Shown here one piece after another: positions 37,601-51,700 of a stretch of 64,000 bases of DNA. Every line of letters starts with the position of its first letter. Position 1 is the first letter of the stretch. Source of the DNA: Camelus bactrianus (Eukaryota > Chordata > Mammalia > Artiodactyla > Camelidae); contig NC_133566.1 of assembly GCF_048773025.1 (NCBI RefSeq), positions 1,711,501 to 1,775,500 of the forward strand. The letters run 5' to 3'. Under the pieces are notes generated by a model that was not told where the DNA came from, made no database searches, and saw only the letters and a list, made by a program, of their open reading frames with translations. A program made the position numbers and the translations under genes.

Positions 37601-40600
37601 TTTCTTTTCAGTTTCAAACTACACTCCATACATATATATGGGGAGGTACAAGCTCCAACTGGGTTTTACAGTGAAAACTTCAGGAACTTCAAACTTGCAC
37701 GAGGAAAATGACTGAGAAACCAGGGTACAAGTTTCCCCTGCAACCCGTTCCCTTTGTGCTACATGAACGAACGTCTCTCCACATGCTCAGTACTGAGAGA
37801 AAATTGTGTGTGAAAGCCATCCTTCACCTAGCTTGTTGAGAACGCAAAGTTTCTTTTCAGTTGCAAACTACACTCCATACATATTTATGGGGTGTTATTA
37901 TTTCCAACTGGATTTTACAGTGAAAATTGCAGGAACATAAAACCGGCACTAGAAAACAGATTGTGAAACCAGATAATACTTTTTCCTCCAACCCGCTCCC
38001 TTTGTGCTAGATGAATGAACGTCTCTCCACATGCTCACATCTGTGAGATAAGTGTGTGTGAAAGCCGTCCTTCACCTAGCTTGTTGGGAATACAAAGTTT
38101 CTTATCAGTTGCAAACTACACTGCATACATATATATGGGGAGGTACAAGCTGAAATCGGTTTTACAGTGAAAACGGCAGGAACTTTAATACGGCACAAGG
38201 AAACAGACTGAGAAAGCTTAGTAAAATTTCCCCTGCAACCCGTTCATTTTGTACTATGTGAACGAACGTTTCTCCTCATGCTCCGTTCTGAGAAATAATT
38301 GTGTGTGAAAGGAGCACTTCAGCTAGCTTTTTGGGAAAACAAAATTTCTATTCAGTTGCAAAAAACAATCCATACATATATAAGAGGAGGTACTAGTTCC
38401 AACTCGGTTTTACACTGAAAACTGCAGGAACTTCATACCGGATCTAGGAAACAGACTGAGAACCCAGAGTAAAAGTTTCCCCTGCTACCGTTCCCATTGT
38501 GCTGGATGAACGAACGTCTCTCCACATGCTCAGTTCTGAGAGATAAGTGTGTGTGAAAGCCGTCCTTCACCTAGCTTGATGGGAATACAAAATTTCTTTT
38601 CAGTTGCAAACTGCACTCCATACATATACATGGGGAGATACTAGCTCAAATCGGTTTTAAAGTGAAAACTGCAGGAACTTCAATAGGGCACTAGGAAACA
38701 GACAAAGAAAACTTAGTAAAATTTTCCCCGCAAACCGTTCCCATTGTGCTGGATGAACGAACGTCTCTCCACATGCTCAGTTCTGAGATAATTCTGTGTG
38801 AAAGCCGTCCTTCACATAGCTTGTTGGGAACACAAATTTTCTTTTCAATTGCAAACTACACTCCATACCTATATATTGGGATGTACTTGCTCCAACATAT
38901 TTTTACAGTGAAAACTGCAGGAACTACAAATCGGTTCTAGGAAATAGACTGAGAAACCAGAGTAAAAATTTCTCCTGCAAACTTTTCCCTTTTTGCTAGA
39001 TGAACGAATTTCTCTCCACGTGCTCAGTTCTGAGAGATAAGTGTGTGTGAAATCCGTCCTTCACCTACCATGTTGGGAACAAAAAGGTTCTTTTCAGTTG
39101 CAAACTACACTCCATACATATATATGGGGATGTATTAGCTCCAACTCGATTTTAAAATGAAAATTGCAAGAACTTCAAACCAGCACTAGGAAACATACTG
39201 AGAAACCAGAAAAAATGTTTCTCCTGCAAACAATTCACTTTGTGCTAGATGAACGAATGTCTCTCCACATGCTCAGTTCTGAGAGATATGTGTGTTGAAA
39301 ACCGTCCTTCACCTAACTTGTTGGGAACATAAAGATTCTTTTCAGTTGCAAAGTACACTCCATAGATATATATAGGGATGTATTAGATCCAACTCGATTT
39401 TACAGTGAAAAATGCAGGAAATTCATACCGGCACTAGGAAAAACACTGAGAAACCAGAGAAAGATATTCTCCTGCATCTCGTTACTTTTGTGCTAGATGA
39501 ACGAACGTCTCCACATGCTCAGTTCAGAGAGATATGTGTGTTAAAGCCATCGTTCAACTAGGTTGTTCGGAACACTAATTTTCTTTTCACATGCAAACTA
39601 CACTCCATACATATATATGGGGAGGTAATAGCTCCAAACAGGTTTTACATTGAAAACTGCAGGAACTTCAAACCGGCCGTTGGAAACACGCTGTGAAACC
39701 AGAGTAAGAGTTTCCCCTGAAACGCGTTCCATTTTTGCTAGATCTACGAACGTCCCTCTACGTGCCCAGTTCTGAGAGATAAGTGTGTTTGAAAGCCGTC
39801 CTTCAAATAGTTTGTTGTTAAAACAAATTTTCTTTTCAGTTTCAAACTAAACTCCATGTATATATTTCGGGATGTATTAGCTCCAACTCGGTTTTACAGT
39901 GAGAACTGCAGGAAAATATAACCGGCACTAGGAAACAGACTGAGAAAACAGTGTAAGAGTTTCTCCTGCAGTCCGTTCCATTTGTGCTAGATGAACAAAA
40001 GTCTCTCCAAATGCTCAGTTTTGAGAGATAAGTCTGTGTGAAAGCCGTGCTTCACATAGCTTGTTGGGAACACAAAGTTTCTTTTCAATTGCAAACTACA
40101 CTCCATACTTATATATTGGGATGTAGTAGCTCCAACATATTTTTACAGTGAAAACTGCAGGAACTACAAATCGGTTCTAGGAAATAGACTGAGAAACCAG
40201 AGTAATAATTTCTCCTGCAAACTTTTCCATTTGTGCTAGATGAACGAATGTCACTCCACGTGCTCAGTTCTGAGATATAAGTGTGTGTGAAAGCCGTCCT
40301 TCACCTAGCTTGTTGGGAACACAAAATTTCTTTTCAATTGTAAAATACACTCCATAAATATATATGGGTTTGTACTAACTTCAACTCGGTTTTAAAATGA
40401 TAACTGCAGGAACTTCAAACCGGCAATAGGAAACAGTATGAGAAACCAGAGTATATGTTTACCATGCAACCGGTTCCCTTTGTGCTAGATGAACGAACGT
40501 CTCTCCACATGCTCATTCCTGAGGTGTAAGTATGTGTGAAAGCCGTCCTTCACCTAGCTTGTTGGGAACAAAAAGGTTCTTTTCATTTGCAAACTACACT

Positions 40601-43600
40601 ACATATATATATATATGGGGATGAATTAGCTCCAACTCGATTTTAAAATGAAAATTGCAAGAACTTCAAACCAGCACTAGGAAACAGACTGAGAATCCAG
40701 GGACATAGTTTCTACTGCAATCCGTTTTATTTGTGCTAGAAGAACGAACGTCTCTCTACATGCTCAGTTCTGAGAGATAAATTTGTGTGAAAACCATCCT
40801 TCACCTATCTTGTTGGGAACACAAATTTTCTTTTCAGTTGCAAACAGCAGTCCATATATATATTTGGGGATATATTAGCTCCAAATCGGTTTTACAGTGA
40901 AAAATGCAGGAACTTCATCCTGGCACTAGGTAACAGACTGAGAAACAAGAGTAAGAGTTTCTCCAGCATCCCGTTCCCTTTGTGCTAGATGAACTTACGT
41001 CTCTCCACATGCTCAGTTCTGAGAGATATGTGTGTGTGAAAGCAGTACTTCACCTAGCTTGTTGGGAACACAAATTTTCTATTCAGTTGCAAACTACACT
41101 CCATACCTATATACTGGGGGGTAATAGATCCAACAATGTTTTACAGTGAAACTGCAGGAACTACAAATCCACACTAGGAAACAGACTGAGATACCAGAGT
41201 AAAAGTTTCTCCTGCAACGCGTTCCCTTTGTGCTAATTGAACGAACGTCTCTCCAAGTGCTCAGTTCTGAGACATAAGTGTGTGTGAAAGCCGTTCTTCA
41301 CCTAGCTTGTTGGGAACACAAAGTTTCTTTTCCGTTGTAAGCTACAATCCTTACATATATATGGGGAGGTACTATCTCCAACGTGATTTTACAGAGAAAA
41401 CTGCAGGAACTTCAAACCTTCACTAGGAAATAGACTGAGAAACCATAATAAGTGTTTCTCCTGCGAACCGTTCCCTTTGTTCTAGATGAACGAATGTCTC
41501 TCCACAGGCTCATTTCTGAGAGATAAGTGTGTGTTAAAGTCGTCCTTCACCTAGCTTTTGGGAAGACAAAGTTTCTTTTCAGATGCAAACGACAGTCCAT
41601 ACATATATATGGGGAAGTACTAGCTCCAAATCTCTTTTACAGTGAAAACTGCAGGAAATTCAAAGCGACACTAGGAAAAGGAATGAGAAACCACACTAAG
41701 TGTTTCACCTGCAACCCGTTCCATTTGTGCTAGAAGAACGAACGTCTCTCCATATGCACAGTTCTGAGAGTAAGAGTGTGTGAAAACCATCCTTCACTTA
41801 GCTTGTTGGTAAAACAAATTTTCTTTTCAGTTGCAAAATACACTCCATATATATATTTGGGGATGTATTAGCTCCAACTCGGTTTTACATTGAAAACTGC
41901 AGGAATTTCAAAACGGCACTAGGAAACAGACTGAGAAAACAGTGTAAAAGTTTCCCTGCAATCCGTTACCTTTGTGCTATTGAACGAACGTCTCTCCACA
42001 TGCTCAGTTCTGAGAGATAAGTGTGTGTGAAAGCCGTCCTTCACCTCGGTTGTTTGGAACATAAAGTTTCTTTTCAGTTGCAAACTACACTCCATACTTA
42101 TATATGGGTATGTATTAGATCCAACTCGATTTTTCAATGAAAACTGCAGGAACTTTAACCCAACACTAGGAAACAGACTGAGAAAACAGAATAAGAGTTT
42201 CTCCAGCAAACCGTTCCATTTGTGCTAGATGAACGAACGTCTGTCCACATGCTCAGTTCTGAGAGGTAATTGTGTGTGAAAGCCGTCCTTCAAATAGCTT
42301 GTTGGGAACACAAAGTTTCATTTCAGTTGCATTCTACACTTCATAAATATATATGGGGAGGTACTAGCTCCAACTCGGTTTTACAGTGAAAACTGCAGGA
42401 ACTTCAAACCGGCCCTTGGAATCAGGCTGTGAAACCAGAGTAAAAGTTTCCCCTGCAACCCGTTCCATTTTTGCTTCATCAACGAACGTCCCTCTACGTG
42501 CCGACTTCTGAGGGATAAATGTGTTTGAAAGCCGCCCTTCACATAGTTTGTTGGTAAAACAAATTTTCTTTTCAGTTTCAAACGTAACTCCATGTATATA
42601 TTTGGGGATGTATTAGCTCCAACTCGGTTTTACCGGGAATACTGCAGGAAATTCAAACCGGCACTAGGAAACAGACTGAGAAACCAGAGTAAAAGTTTCT
42701 CCTGTAAACCGTTCCATTTGTGCTAGATGACCGAAATTCTCTCCAAATTCTCAGTTCTGAGATAAGTGTGTGTCATAGCCGTCCTTCAAATAGCTTATTG
42801 GGAACACAAAATTTCTTTTCAGTTGCAATCTGCACTTCATAAATATATATGGGGAGGTACTAGCTCCAACTCGGTTTTACAGTGAAAACTGCTGGAATTT
42901 CAACCTGGCTCTAGGAAAATTACTGTGAAACAAGAGTAAGAGTTTCACCTGCAAACCATTCCCTTTGTGCTAGATGAACTAACGTCTCTCCACATGCTCA
43001 ATTCTGAGAGAAAATTATGTGTGAAAGCCTTCCTTCACCTAGCTTGTTGGGAACACATAGTTTCTTTTCAGTTGCTAACTAAACTCCATACGTATATATG
43101 GGGAGGTACTAGCTCCAACACATATTTACAGTGAAAACTGCAGGAACTAGAAATCGGTACTAGGAATCAGACTCAGAAACCAGAGTACAAGTTTCTCCTG
43201 CAAACTTTTCCCTTTCTGCAAGATGAACGAAAGTCTATCCACATGCTCAATTCTGAGAGATAAGTGTGTGTGAAAGCAGTCCTTCACCTAGCTTGTTGGG
43301 AACACATAATTTCTTTTCACTTGCAAACTACACTGCATATATTTATATGGGTATGTAATAACTCCAACTCGGATTTAAAGTGAAAACTGCAGGAACTTCA
43401 ACCCGGCACTAAGAAACAGACTGAGAACCCAGAGTAATACTTTCTCCTGCAACCCGTTCAATTTGTACTAGATGAAAGAGAGTCTCTCCACATGCTCAGT
43501 TCTGAGAGATAATTCTGTGTGAAAGCCGTCCTTCACCTACCATGTTGGGAACACAAAGTTTCTTTTCAGTTGCAAACTACACTCCATACATATATATGAG

Positions 43601-45740
43601 GATGTATTAGATCCAAACTGGGTTTACATTGAAAACTGCAGGAACTTGAAACCAGCAGTAGAAAACATACTGAGAAACCAGAGTAAAAGTTTCTCCTGCA
43701 AACCATTCACTTTGTGCTAGATGAACGAATGTCTCTCCACATGCTCAGTTCTGAGAGATAAATGTGTGTGAAAACCGTACTTCACCTAACTTGTTGGGAA
43801 CATAAAGATTCTTTTCAGTTGCAAAGTACACTCCATAGATATATATAGGGATGTATTAGATCCAACTCGGTTTTACAGTGAAAAATGCAGGAAATTCATA
43901 CCGGCACTAGGAAAAACACTGAGAAACCAGAGAAAGATATTCTCCTGCATCTCGTTACTTTTGTGCTAGATGAACGAACGTCTCCACATGCTCAGTTCAG
44001 AGAGATATGTGTGTTAAAGCCATCGTTCAACTAGGTTGTTTGGAACACTAATTTTCTTTTCACATGCAAACTACACTCCATACATATATATGGGGAGCTA
44101 CAATCTCCAAACAGGTTTTACATTGAAAACTGCAGGAACTTCAAACCGGCCGTTGGAAACACGCTGTGAAACAAGAGTAAGAGTTTTCCCTGAAACGCGT
44201 TCCATTTTTGCTAGATCTACGAACGTCCCTCTACGTACACAGTTCTGAGAGATAAGTGTGTTTGAAAGCCTTCCTTCAACTAGATTGTTGGTAAAACAAA
44301 TTTTCTTTTCAGTTTCAAACTAAACTCCATATATATATTTCGGGATGTATTAGCTCCAACTCGGTTTTACAGTGAGAACTGCAGGAAATTCTAACCGGCA
44401 CTAGGAAAAAGACTGAGAAAACAGTGTAAGAGTTTCTTCTGCAATCCATTCCATTTGTGCTAGATGAACGAAAGTTTCTCCAAATGCTCAGTTTTGAGAG
44501 ATAAGTCTGTGTGAAAGCCAAACTTCACATATCTTGTTGGGAACACAAAGACTCTTTTCAATTTCAAACTACAATCCATACATATATATGGGGAGGTACT
44601 AGCTCCAATACCAATTTACAGTGAAAACTGCAGGAACTACAAATCGGTACTAGGAATCAGACTGAGAAACCAGAGTAAAAATTTCTCCTGCAAACTTTTC
44701 CATTTGTGCTACATGAACGAAAGTCTCTCCACATGCTAACTTCTTAGATATAAGTGTGTGTGAAAGTCGTCCTTCACCTAGCTTGTTGGGAACACATAAT
44801 TTCTTTTCACTTGCAAACTACACTCCATATATTTATATGCGTTGGTAATAACTCCAACTCGGTTTTAAAGTGAAAACTGAAGGAACTTCAAACCTGCACT
44901 AGGAAACAGACTTAGAAACCAGAGTAAAAGTTTCTCCTGCAACCCGTTCAATTTGTACTAGATGAACGAAAGACTCTCCACATGCTCAGTTCTGAGAGAT
45001 AATATTGTGTGAAAGCCGTCCTTCAACTAGCTTGTTGGGAACATAAAATTTCTTCTCAGTTGCAAACTACATTCCATACATATATATGGGGATGTATTAG
45101 ATCCAACTCTGTTTTACATTGAAAACTGTAGAAACTTCTCACCAGCACTAGGAAACATACTGAGAAACCAGAGTATTTGTTTCTCCTGCAAACCATTCCC
45201 TTTGTGCTAGATGAACGAATATCTCTCCACATGCTCAGTTCTGAGAGATAAGTGTGTGTGAAAGCCGACCTTCACCTAATATATTGGGAACATAAAGTTT
45301 CTTTTCAGTTGCAAATTACACTCCATAGATATATATGGGGATGTATTAGAACCAAATCGCTTTAACAGTGAAAAATACAGGAAATTCATACCGGCACTAG
45401 GAAACACACTGAGAAACCAGAGTAAGATATTCTCCTGCAAACCGTTCCTATTGTGCTGGATGAACAAACGTCTCCACATGCTCAGTTCAGAAAAATATGT
45501 GTGTTAAAGCCATCCTTCAGCTAGCTTTTTGTGAACGCATAGATTCTTTTCAAATGCAAACTACAATCCATACATATATATGGGGAGGTATTAGCTCCAA
45601 CACGGTTTTACAGTGAAAACTGCTGGAAGTTCAACCTGGCACTAGGAAAAAGACTGAGAAACCAAAGTAAGTGTTTCACCTGCAAACCGTTCCCTTTGTG
45701 CTAGATGAACGAACTTCTCTCCACATGATCAGTTCTGAGA
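37601..45740 (+). repeat. Diverged family A with 5- and 18-monomer spaced duplicates
   Basis: About 39,241-40,200 matches about 43,715-44,670 at an offset of 4,473 bp (18 monomers), including the short unit with 'gtctccacatgctcag' and the unit with 'ccgttggaaacacgctgtg'. About 38,830-39,000 matches about 40,070-40,240 at 1,240 bp (5 monomers), with 'aaatcggttctagg'. Monomers otherwise differ from neighbours. No gene or foreign insert is seen. Confidence 0.8.
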
Positions 45741-48700
45741 TTAAACTTTATGTGAAAGCCGTCCTTCACCTAGCTTGTTGGGAACACAAAGTTTCTTTTC
45801 AGTTGCAACCTACACTCCATACATATATATTGGGATATATTAGCTCCAACTCAGTTTTACAGTGAAAGCTGCAGATAATTCAAACCGGCACTAGGAAACA
45901 GACTGAGAAACCAGAGATAAAAATTATCCTGCAAACCTTTCCCTTTGTGCTAGAAGAACGAACGTCTCTCCATATCATCAGTTCTGAGGGTAAGAGTGTG
46001 GGAAACCCGTCCTTCACTTAGCTTGTCGGTAAAACAAAGTTTCTTTTTAGTTGCAATCTACACCCCATATATATATATATGGGGATGAATTAGCTCCAAC
46101 TCGGTTTTACAGTGAAAACTGCAGGAAATTCAAACCGGCACTAGGAAACAGATTGAGAAACCAGAGTAATAGTTTCACCTGCAACCCGTTCCCTTTCTGC
46201 TTGATGAACGAACGTCCCCCCACATGCTAAGTTCTGAGAGATAAGTGTGTGTGAAAGCCTCCTTCACATAGATTGTTGGGAACATAAAGTTTCTTTTCAG
46301 TTGCAAACTACACTCCATACTTAAATATTGGGATGTATTAAATCCAAATCGCTTTTACAGTGAAAACTGCAGGAACTTCAAAACGGCACTAGGTAACAGA
46401 CTGAGACATTAGAGTAAAAGTTTCTCCTGCAAACCGTTCCCTTTGTGCTAGATGAACGATAGTCTCTCCAGATGCTCAGTTCTGAGAGATTCGTGTGTGT
46501 GAAAGCCGTCCTTCAAATTGCTTGTTGGGAACACAAAGTTTCTTTTCAGTTGCAAACTACACTCCATACATATATACGGGGAGGTACTAGCTCCAACTTG
46601 GTTTTACAGTGAAAACTGCTGGAATTTCAACCTGGCACTAGGAAAAATACTGAGAAACCAGAGTAAGATATTCTCCTGCAACCCGTTCCTTTTGTGCTAG
46701 ATGAACGAACGTCTCCACATACTCAGTTCAGAAAGATATGTGTGTTAAAGCCATCCTTCAGCTAGCTTGTTGTGAACGCATAGATCCTTTTCAGATGCAA
46801 ACTACAATCCATACATATATATGGGGAGGTATTAGCTCCAACTCAGTTTTACAGTGAAAATTGCTGGAAGTTCAACCTGGCACTAGGAAAAAGACTGAGA
46901 AACCAGAGTAAGTGCTTCACCTGCAAACCGTTCCCTTTGTGCTAGATGAACGAACTTCTTTCCACATGCTCAGTTCTGAGATAAAACTGTATGTGAAAGC
47001 CGTCCTTCACCTAGCTTGTTGGGAACACAAAGTTTCTTTTCAGTTGCAAACTACACACCATACCTATATATGAGGATGTACTGGCTCCAACTCTATTTTA
47101 CAATGCAAACTGCAGGAACTACAATTCGGCACTAGGAAACATACTGAGAAACCAGAGTAAATGTTTCTCCTGCAACCTGTTATCTTTCGGCTAGATGAAG
47201 GAACATCTATCCTCTAGATGTGCTCATTTCTGAGAGATAAGTGTGTGTGAAAGCTGTGCTTCACCAAACTTGTTGGGAACACAAAGTTTCTGTTCAGTTG
47301 CAAAGTACACTCCATACATATATATGGGGAGGTAAAAGCTTCAAATCGGTTTTACAGAGAAAACTGCAGGAACTTCAAAGCGACACTAGGAAACAGACTG
47401 AGAAACCAGAGTTAGAATTTCTCCTGCAAACCGTTCCATTTGTGCTAGATGAACGAATGTCTCTCCACATGGTAAGTTCTGAGAGATAAGTGTGTGTGAA
47501 AGCCGTCCTTCACCTAGCTTGTTGGGAACACAAAGTTTCTTTTCAGTTGCAAACTACACTCCAAACATTTATATAGGTATGTATTAGCTCCAACACGGTT
47601 TTAAAGTGAAAACTGCAGGAACTTCAAACCGGCCCATGGAAACAGGCTGTGAAACAAGAGTAAGAGTTTCCCATGCAAACCGTTCCATTTTTGCTACATC
47701 AACGAACGTCCTTGTAGGTGCCCAGTTCTGCGAGTTAAGTGTGTTTGAAAGCCGTCCTTCACCTAGTTTGTTGGTAAAACAAACTTTCTTTTCAGTTTCA
47801 AACTAAAGTCCATATATATATTTGGGGATGTATTAGCTCCAACTCGGTTTTACCGTGAAAACTGCAGGAAATTCTAACCGGAACTAGGAAACAGACTGAG
47901 AAAACTGTGAAAGGGTTTCTACTGCAATCCGTTCCCTTTGTGCTAGATGAACGAACGTCTCTGCACATGCTCAGTTTTCAGAGATAAGTCTGTGTGAAAG
48001 CCGTACTTCACCTAGCTTGTTGGGAACACAAAGTTTATTTTCAGTTGCAAACTACACTCCATACATATATATTGGGACGTACTAGCTACAACACATTTTA
48101 CAGTGAAACTGCAGGAACTACCAATCGGTACTAGGAAACAGACTGAGAAACCAGAGAAAAAGTTTCTCCTGCAAACTTTTCCCTTGGTTCTAGATGAACG
48201 AATGTCTCTCCACGTGCTCAGTTCTGAGATATAAGTGTGTGTGAAAGCCGTACTTCACCTAGCTTGTTGGGAACACAAAGTTTCTTTTCAGTTGCAACCT
48301 ACACTCCATACATATATATGGGAATATATTAGCTCCAACTCAATTTTACAGTGAAAGCTGCAGATAATTCAAACCGGCACTAGGAAACAGACTGAGAAAC
48401 CAGAGACAAAGATTATCCTGCAAACCTTTCCCTTTGTGCTAGAAGAACGAACGTCTCTCCATATGATCAGTTCTGAGTGTAAGAGTGTGGGAAAGCCGTC
48501 CTTCACTTAGCTTGTCGGTAAAACAAAGTTTCTTTTTAGTTGCAAACTACACCCCATATATATATATGGGGATGAATTAGCTCCAACTCGGTTTTACAGT
48601 GAAAACTGCAGGAACTTCAAACCGGCACTAGGAAACAGATTGAGAAACCAGCGTAATAGTTTCACCTGCAACCCGTTCCCTTTCTGCTAGATGAACGAAC

Positions 48701-51700
48701 GTCCCTCCACATGCTAAGTTCTGAGAGATAAGTGTGTGTGAAAGCCTCCTTCACATAGATTGTTGGGAACATAAAGTTTCTTTACAGTTGCAAACTACAC
48801 TCCATACTTAAATATTGGGATGTATTAAATCCAAATCGCTTTTACAGTGAAAACTGCAGGAACTTCAAAACGGCACTAGGTAACAGACTGAGACTTTAGA
48901 GTAAAAGTTTCTCCTGCAACCCGTTCCCTTTTTACTAGATGAACGATCGTCTCTCCAGATGCTCAGTTCTGAGAGATTCGTGTGTGTGAAAGCCGTCCTT
49001 CAAATTGCTTGTTGGGAACACAAAGTTTCTTTTCAGTTGCAAACTACACTCCATACATATATACGGGGAGGTACTCGCTCCAACTCTGTTTTACAATGCA
49101 AAATGCAGGAACTACATATCGGCAGTAGGAAACAAACTGAGAAACCAGAGTAAATGCTTGTCTTGCAAACTGTTCCCTTTCGGCTAGTTGAAGGGACATC
49201 TATCCCCAAGCTAATTTCTGAGAGATAAGTGTGTGTGAAAGCCGTGCTTCACCAATGTTGTTGGGAACAGAAAGTTTCTTTACAGTTGCAAAGTACACTC
49301 GATACATATATATGGGGAGGTACAAGTTTCAACTCGGTTTTACAGAGAAAACTGCAGGAATTTCAAAGCAACACTAGGAAACAGACTGAGAAACCAGAGT
49401 AAGAATTTCTTCTGCAAACCGTTCCATTTGTGCTAGATGAACGAATGTCTCTCCACATGCTAAGGTCTGAGAGATAAGTGTGTGTGAAAGCCGTACTTCA
49501 ATTAGCTTGTTGGGAACACAAATTTTCTTTTCAGTTGCAAATTACACTCCATACATATATATAGGAATTTTTTAGCTCCAATTCGGTTTTACAGTGAAAA
49601 CTGCAGGAAACTCAAACCGGCACTAGGAAACAGACTGAGAAACCAGAGTAAAAGTTTCTCCTGTAAACCGTTCCCTTTGTGCTAGATGACCGAAAGTCTC
49701 TCCACATTCTCAGTTCTGAGAGATAAGTGTGTGTGAAAGCCGTCATTCACCTTGCTTGTTGGGAACACAAAGTTTCATTCAGTTGCAAACTCCACTCCAT
49801 ACCTATATATTGGGAGGTACTATCTCCAACAATGTTGTACAGTGAAACTGCAGGAAATACAATTCCACACTAGGAAACACACTGAGATACCAGAGTAAAA
49901 GTTTCTCCTGCAACCCGTTCCCTTTCTTCTAAATGAACGAAAGTCTCTCCAAGTGCTCAGATATGAGATATAACTGTGTGTGAATGCCGTTCTTCACCTA
50001 GCTTGTTGGGAACAAAATTTACTTTTAATTTGTAACCTAAAATCCTTACATATATATGGGGAGGTACAATCTCCAACTCGGTTTTACAGAGAAAACTGCA
50101 GGAACTTCAAACCGGCACTAGGAAACAGACTGAGAAACCATAATAAGTGTTTCTCCTGCGACCCGTTCCCTTTGTGCTAGATGAACGAACGTCTCACCAA
50201 ATGCTCAGTTCTGAGAGTTAAGTGTGTGTGAAAGCCGTCCTTCACCTAAGTTGTTGGGAACATAAAATTACTTTTCAGATGCCATCTACACTTCATAAAT
50301 ATATATGGGGACGTACTAGCACCAAATCGGTTTTACAGTGAAAACTGCTGGAAATTCAACCTGGCACTAGGAAAATTACTGTGAAACAAGAGTAAGACTT
50401 TCACCTGCAAACCGTTTCCTTTGTGCTAGATGAACGAACGTCTCTTCACATGCTCAATTCTGAGAGAAAAGTATGTGTGAAAGCCGTCCTTCACCTAGCT
50501 TGTTGGGAACACAAAGTTTCATTCAGTTGCAAACTCCACTCCATACCTATATATTGGGAGGTACAAGCTCCAACACTGATTTACAGTGAAAACTGCAGGA
50601 AATACAAATCGGTAATAGGAATCAGACTGAGAAACCAGAGTAAATGTTTCTCCTGCAAACTTTTCCCTTTGTGCTAGATGAACGAACATCTCTCCACATG
50701 CTCACTTCTGAGAGATAAGTGTGTGTGAAATCGTCCTTCACCTAGCTTGTTGGGAACACAAAATTTCTTTTCACTTGCAAACTACACTCCATATATTTAT
50801 ATGCGTTGGTAATAACTCCAACCCTGTTTTAAAGTGAAAACTGCAGGAACTTCAAACCGGCACTAGGAAACAGACTGAGAAACCAGAGTAAAAGTTTCTC
50901 CTGCAACCCGTTCAATTTGTACTAGATGAACGAAATTCTCTCCACATGCTCAGTTCTGTGAGATAATTTGTGTGAAAGCCGTCCTTCATCTAGCTTGTTG
51001 GGAACATAAAATTTCTTCTCAGTTGCAAACTACATTCCTTACATATATATGGGGATGTATTAGATCCAACACAGTTTTACATTGAAAACTGCAGGAACTT
51101 CACACCAGCACTAGGAAACATACTGAGAAACCAGAGGTAAAGTTTCTCCTGCAACCCATTCCCTTTTTGTAGATGAACGAACGTCTCCACATGCTCAGTA
51201 CAGAGATATATGTGTCTTAAAGCCATCCTTCACCTAGCTTGTTGGGAACACATAGATTCTTTTCAGATGCAAACTACAATCCATACATATATATGGGGAG
51301 GTACTAGCTCCAACTCTGTTTTACAATGCAAACTGCAGGAACTACAAAACGTCACTTGGAAACAAACTGAGAAACCAGAGTAAATGTTTCCCCTGCAACC
51401 TGTTAACTTTCGGCTAGATGAAGGAACATCTATCCCTGTGCTCATTTCTGAGAGATAAATGTGTGTGAAAGCCGTGCTTCATCAATCTTGTTGGGAACAC
51501 AAAGATTCTTTTCAGTTGCAAAGTACACTCCATACATATATATGGGGCAGTACAAGCTTCAACACGGTTTTACAGATAAAACTGCAGGAACTTCAAAGCG
51601 ACACTAGGAAACATAGTGAGAAACCAGAGTTAGAATATCTCCTGCAAACCGTTCCATTTGTGCTAGATGAACGAATGTCTCTCCACATGCTATGTTCTGA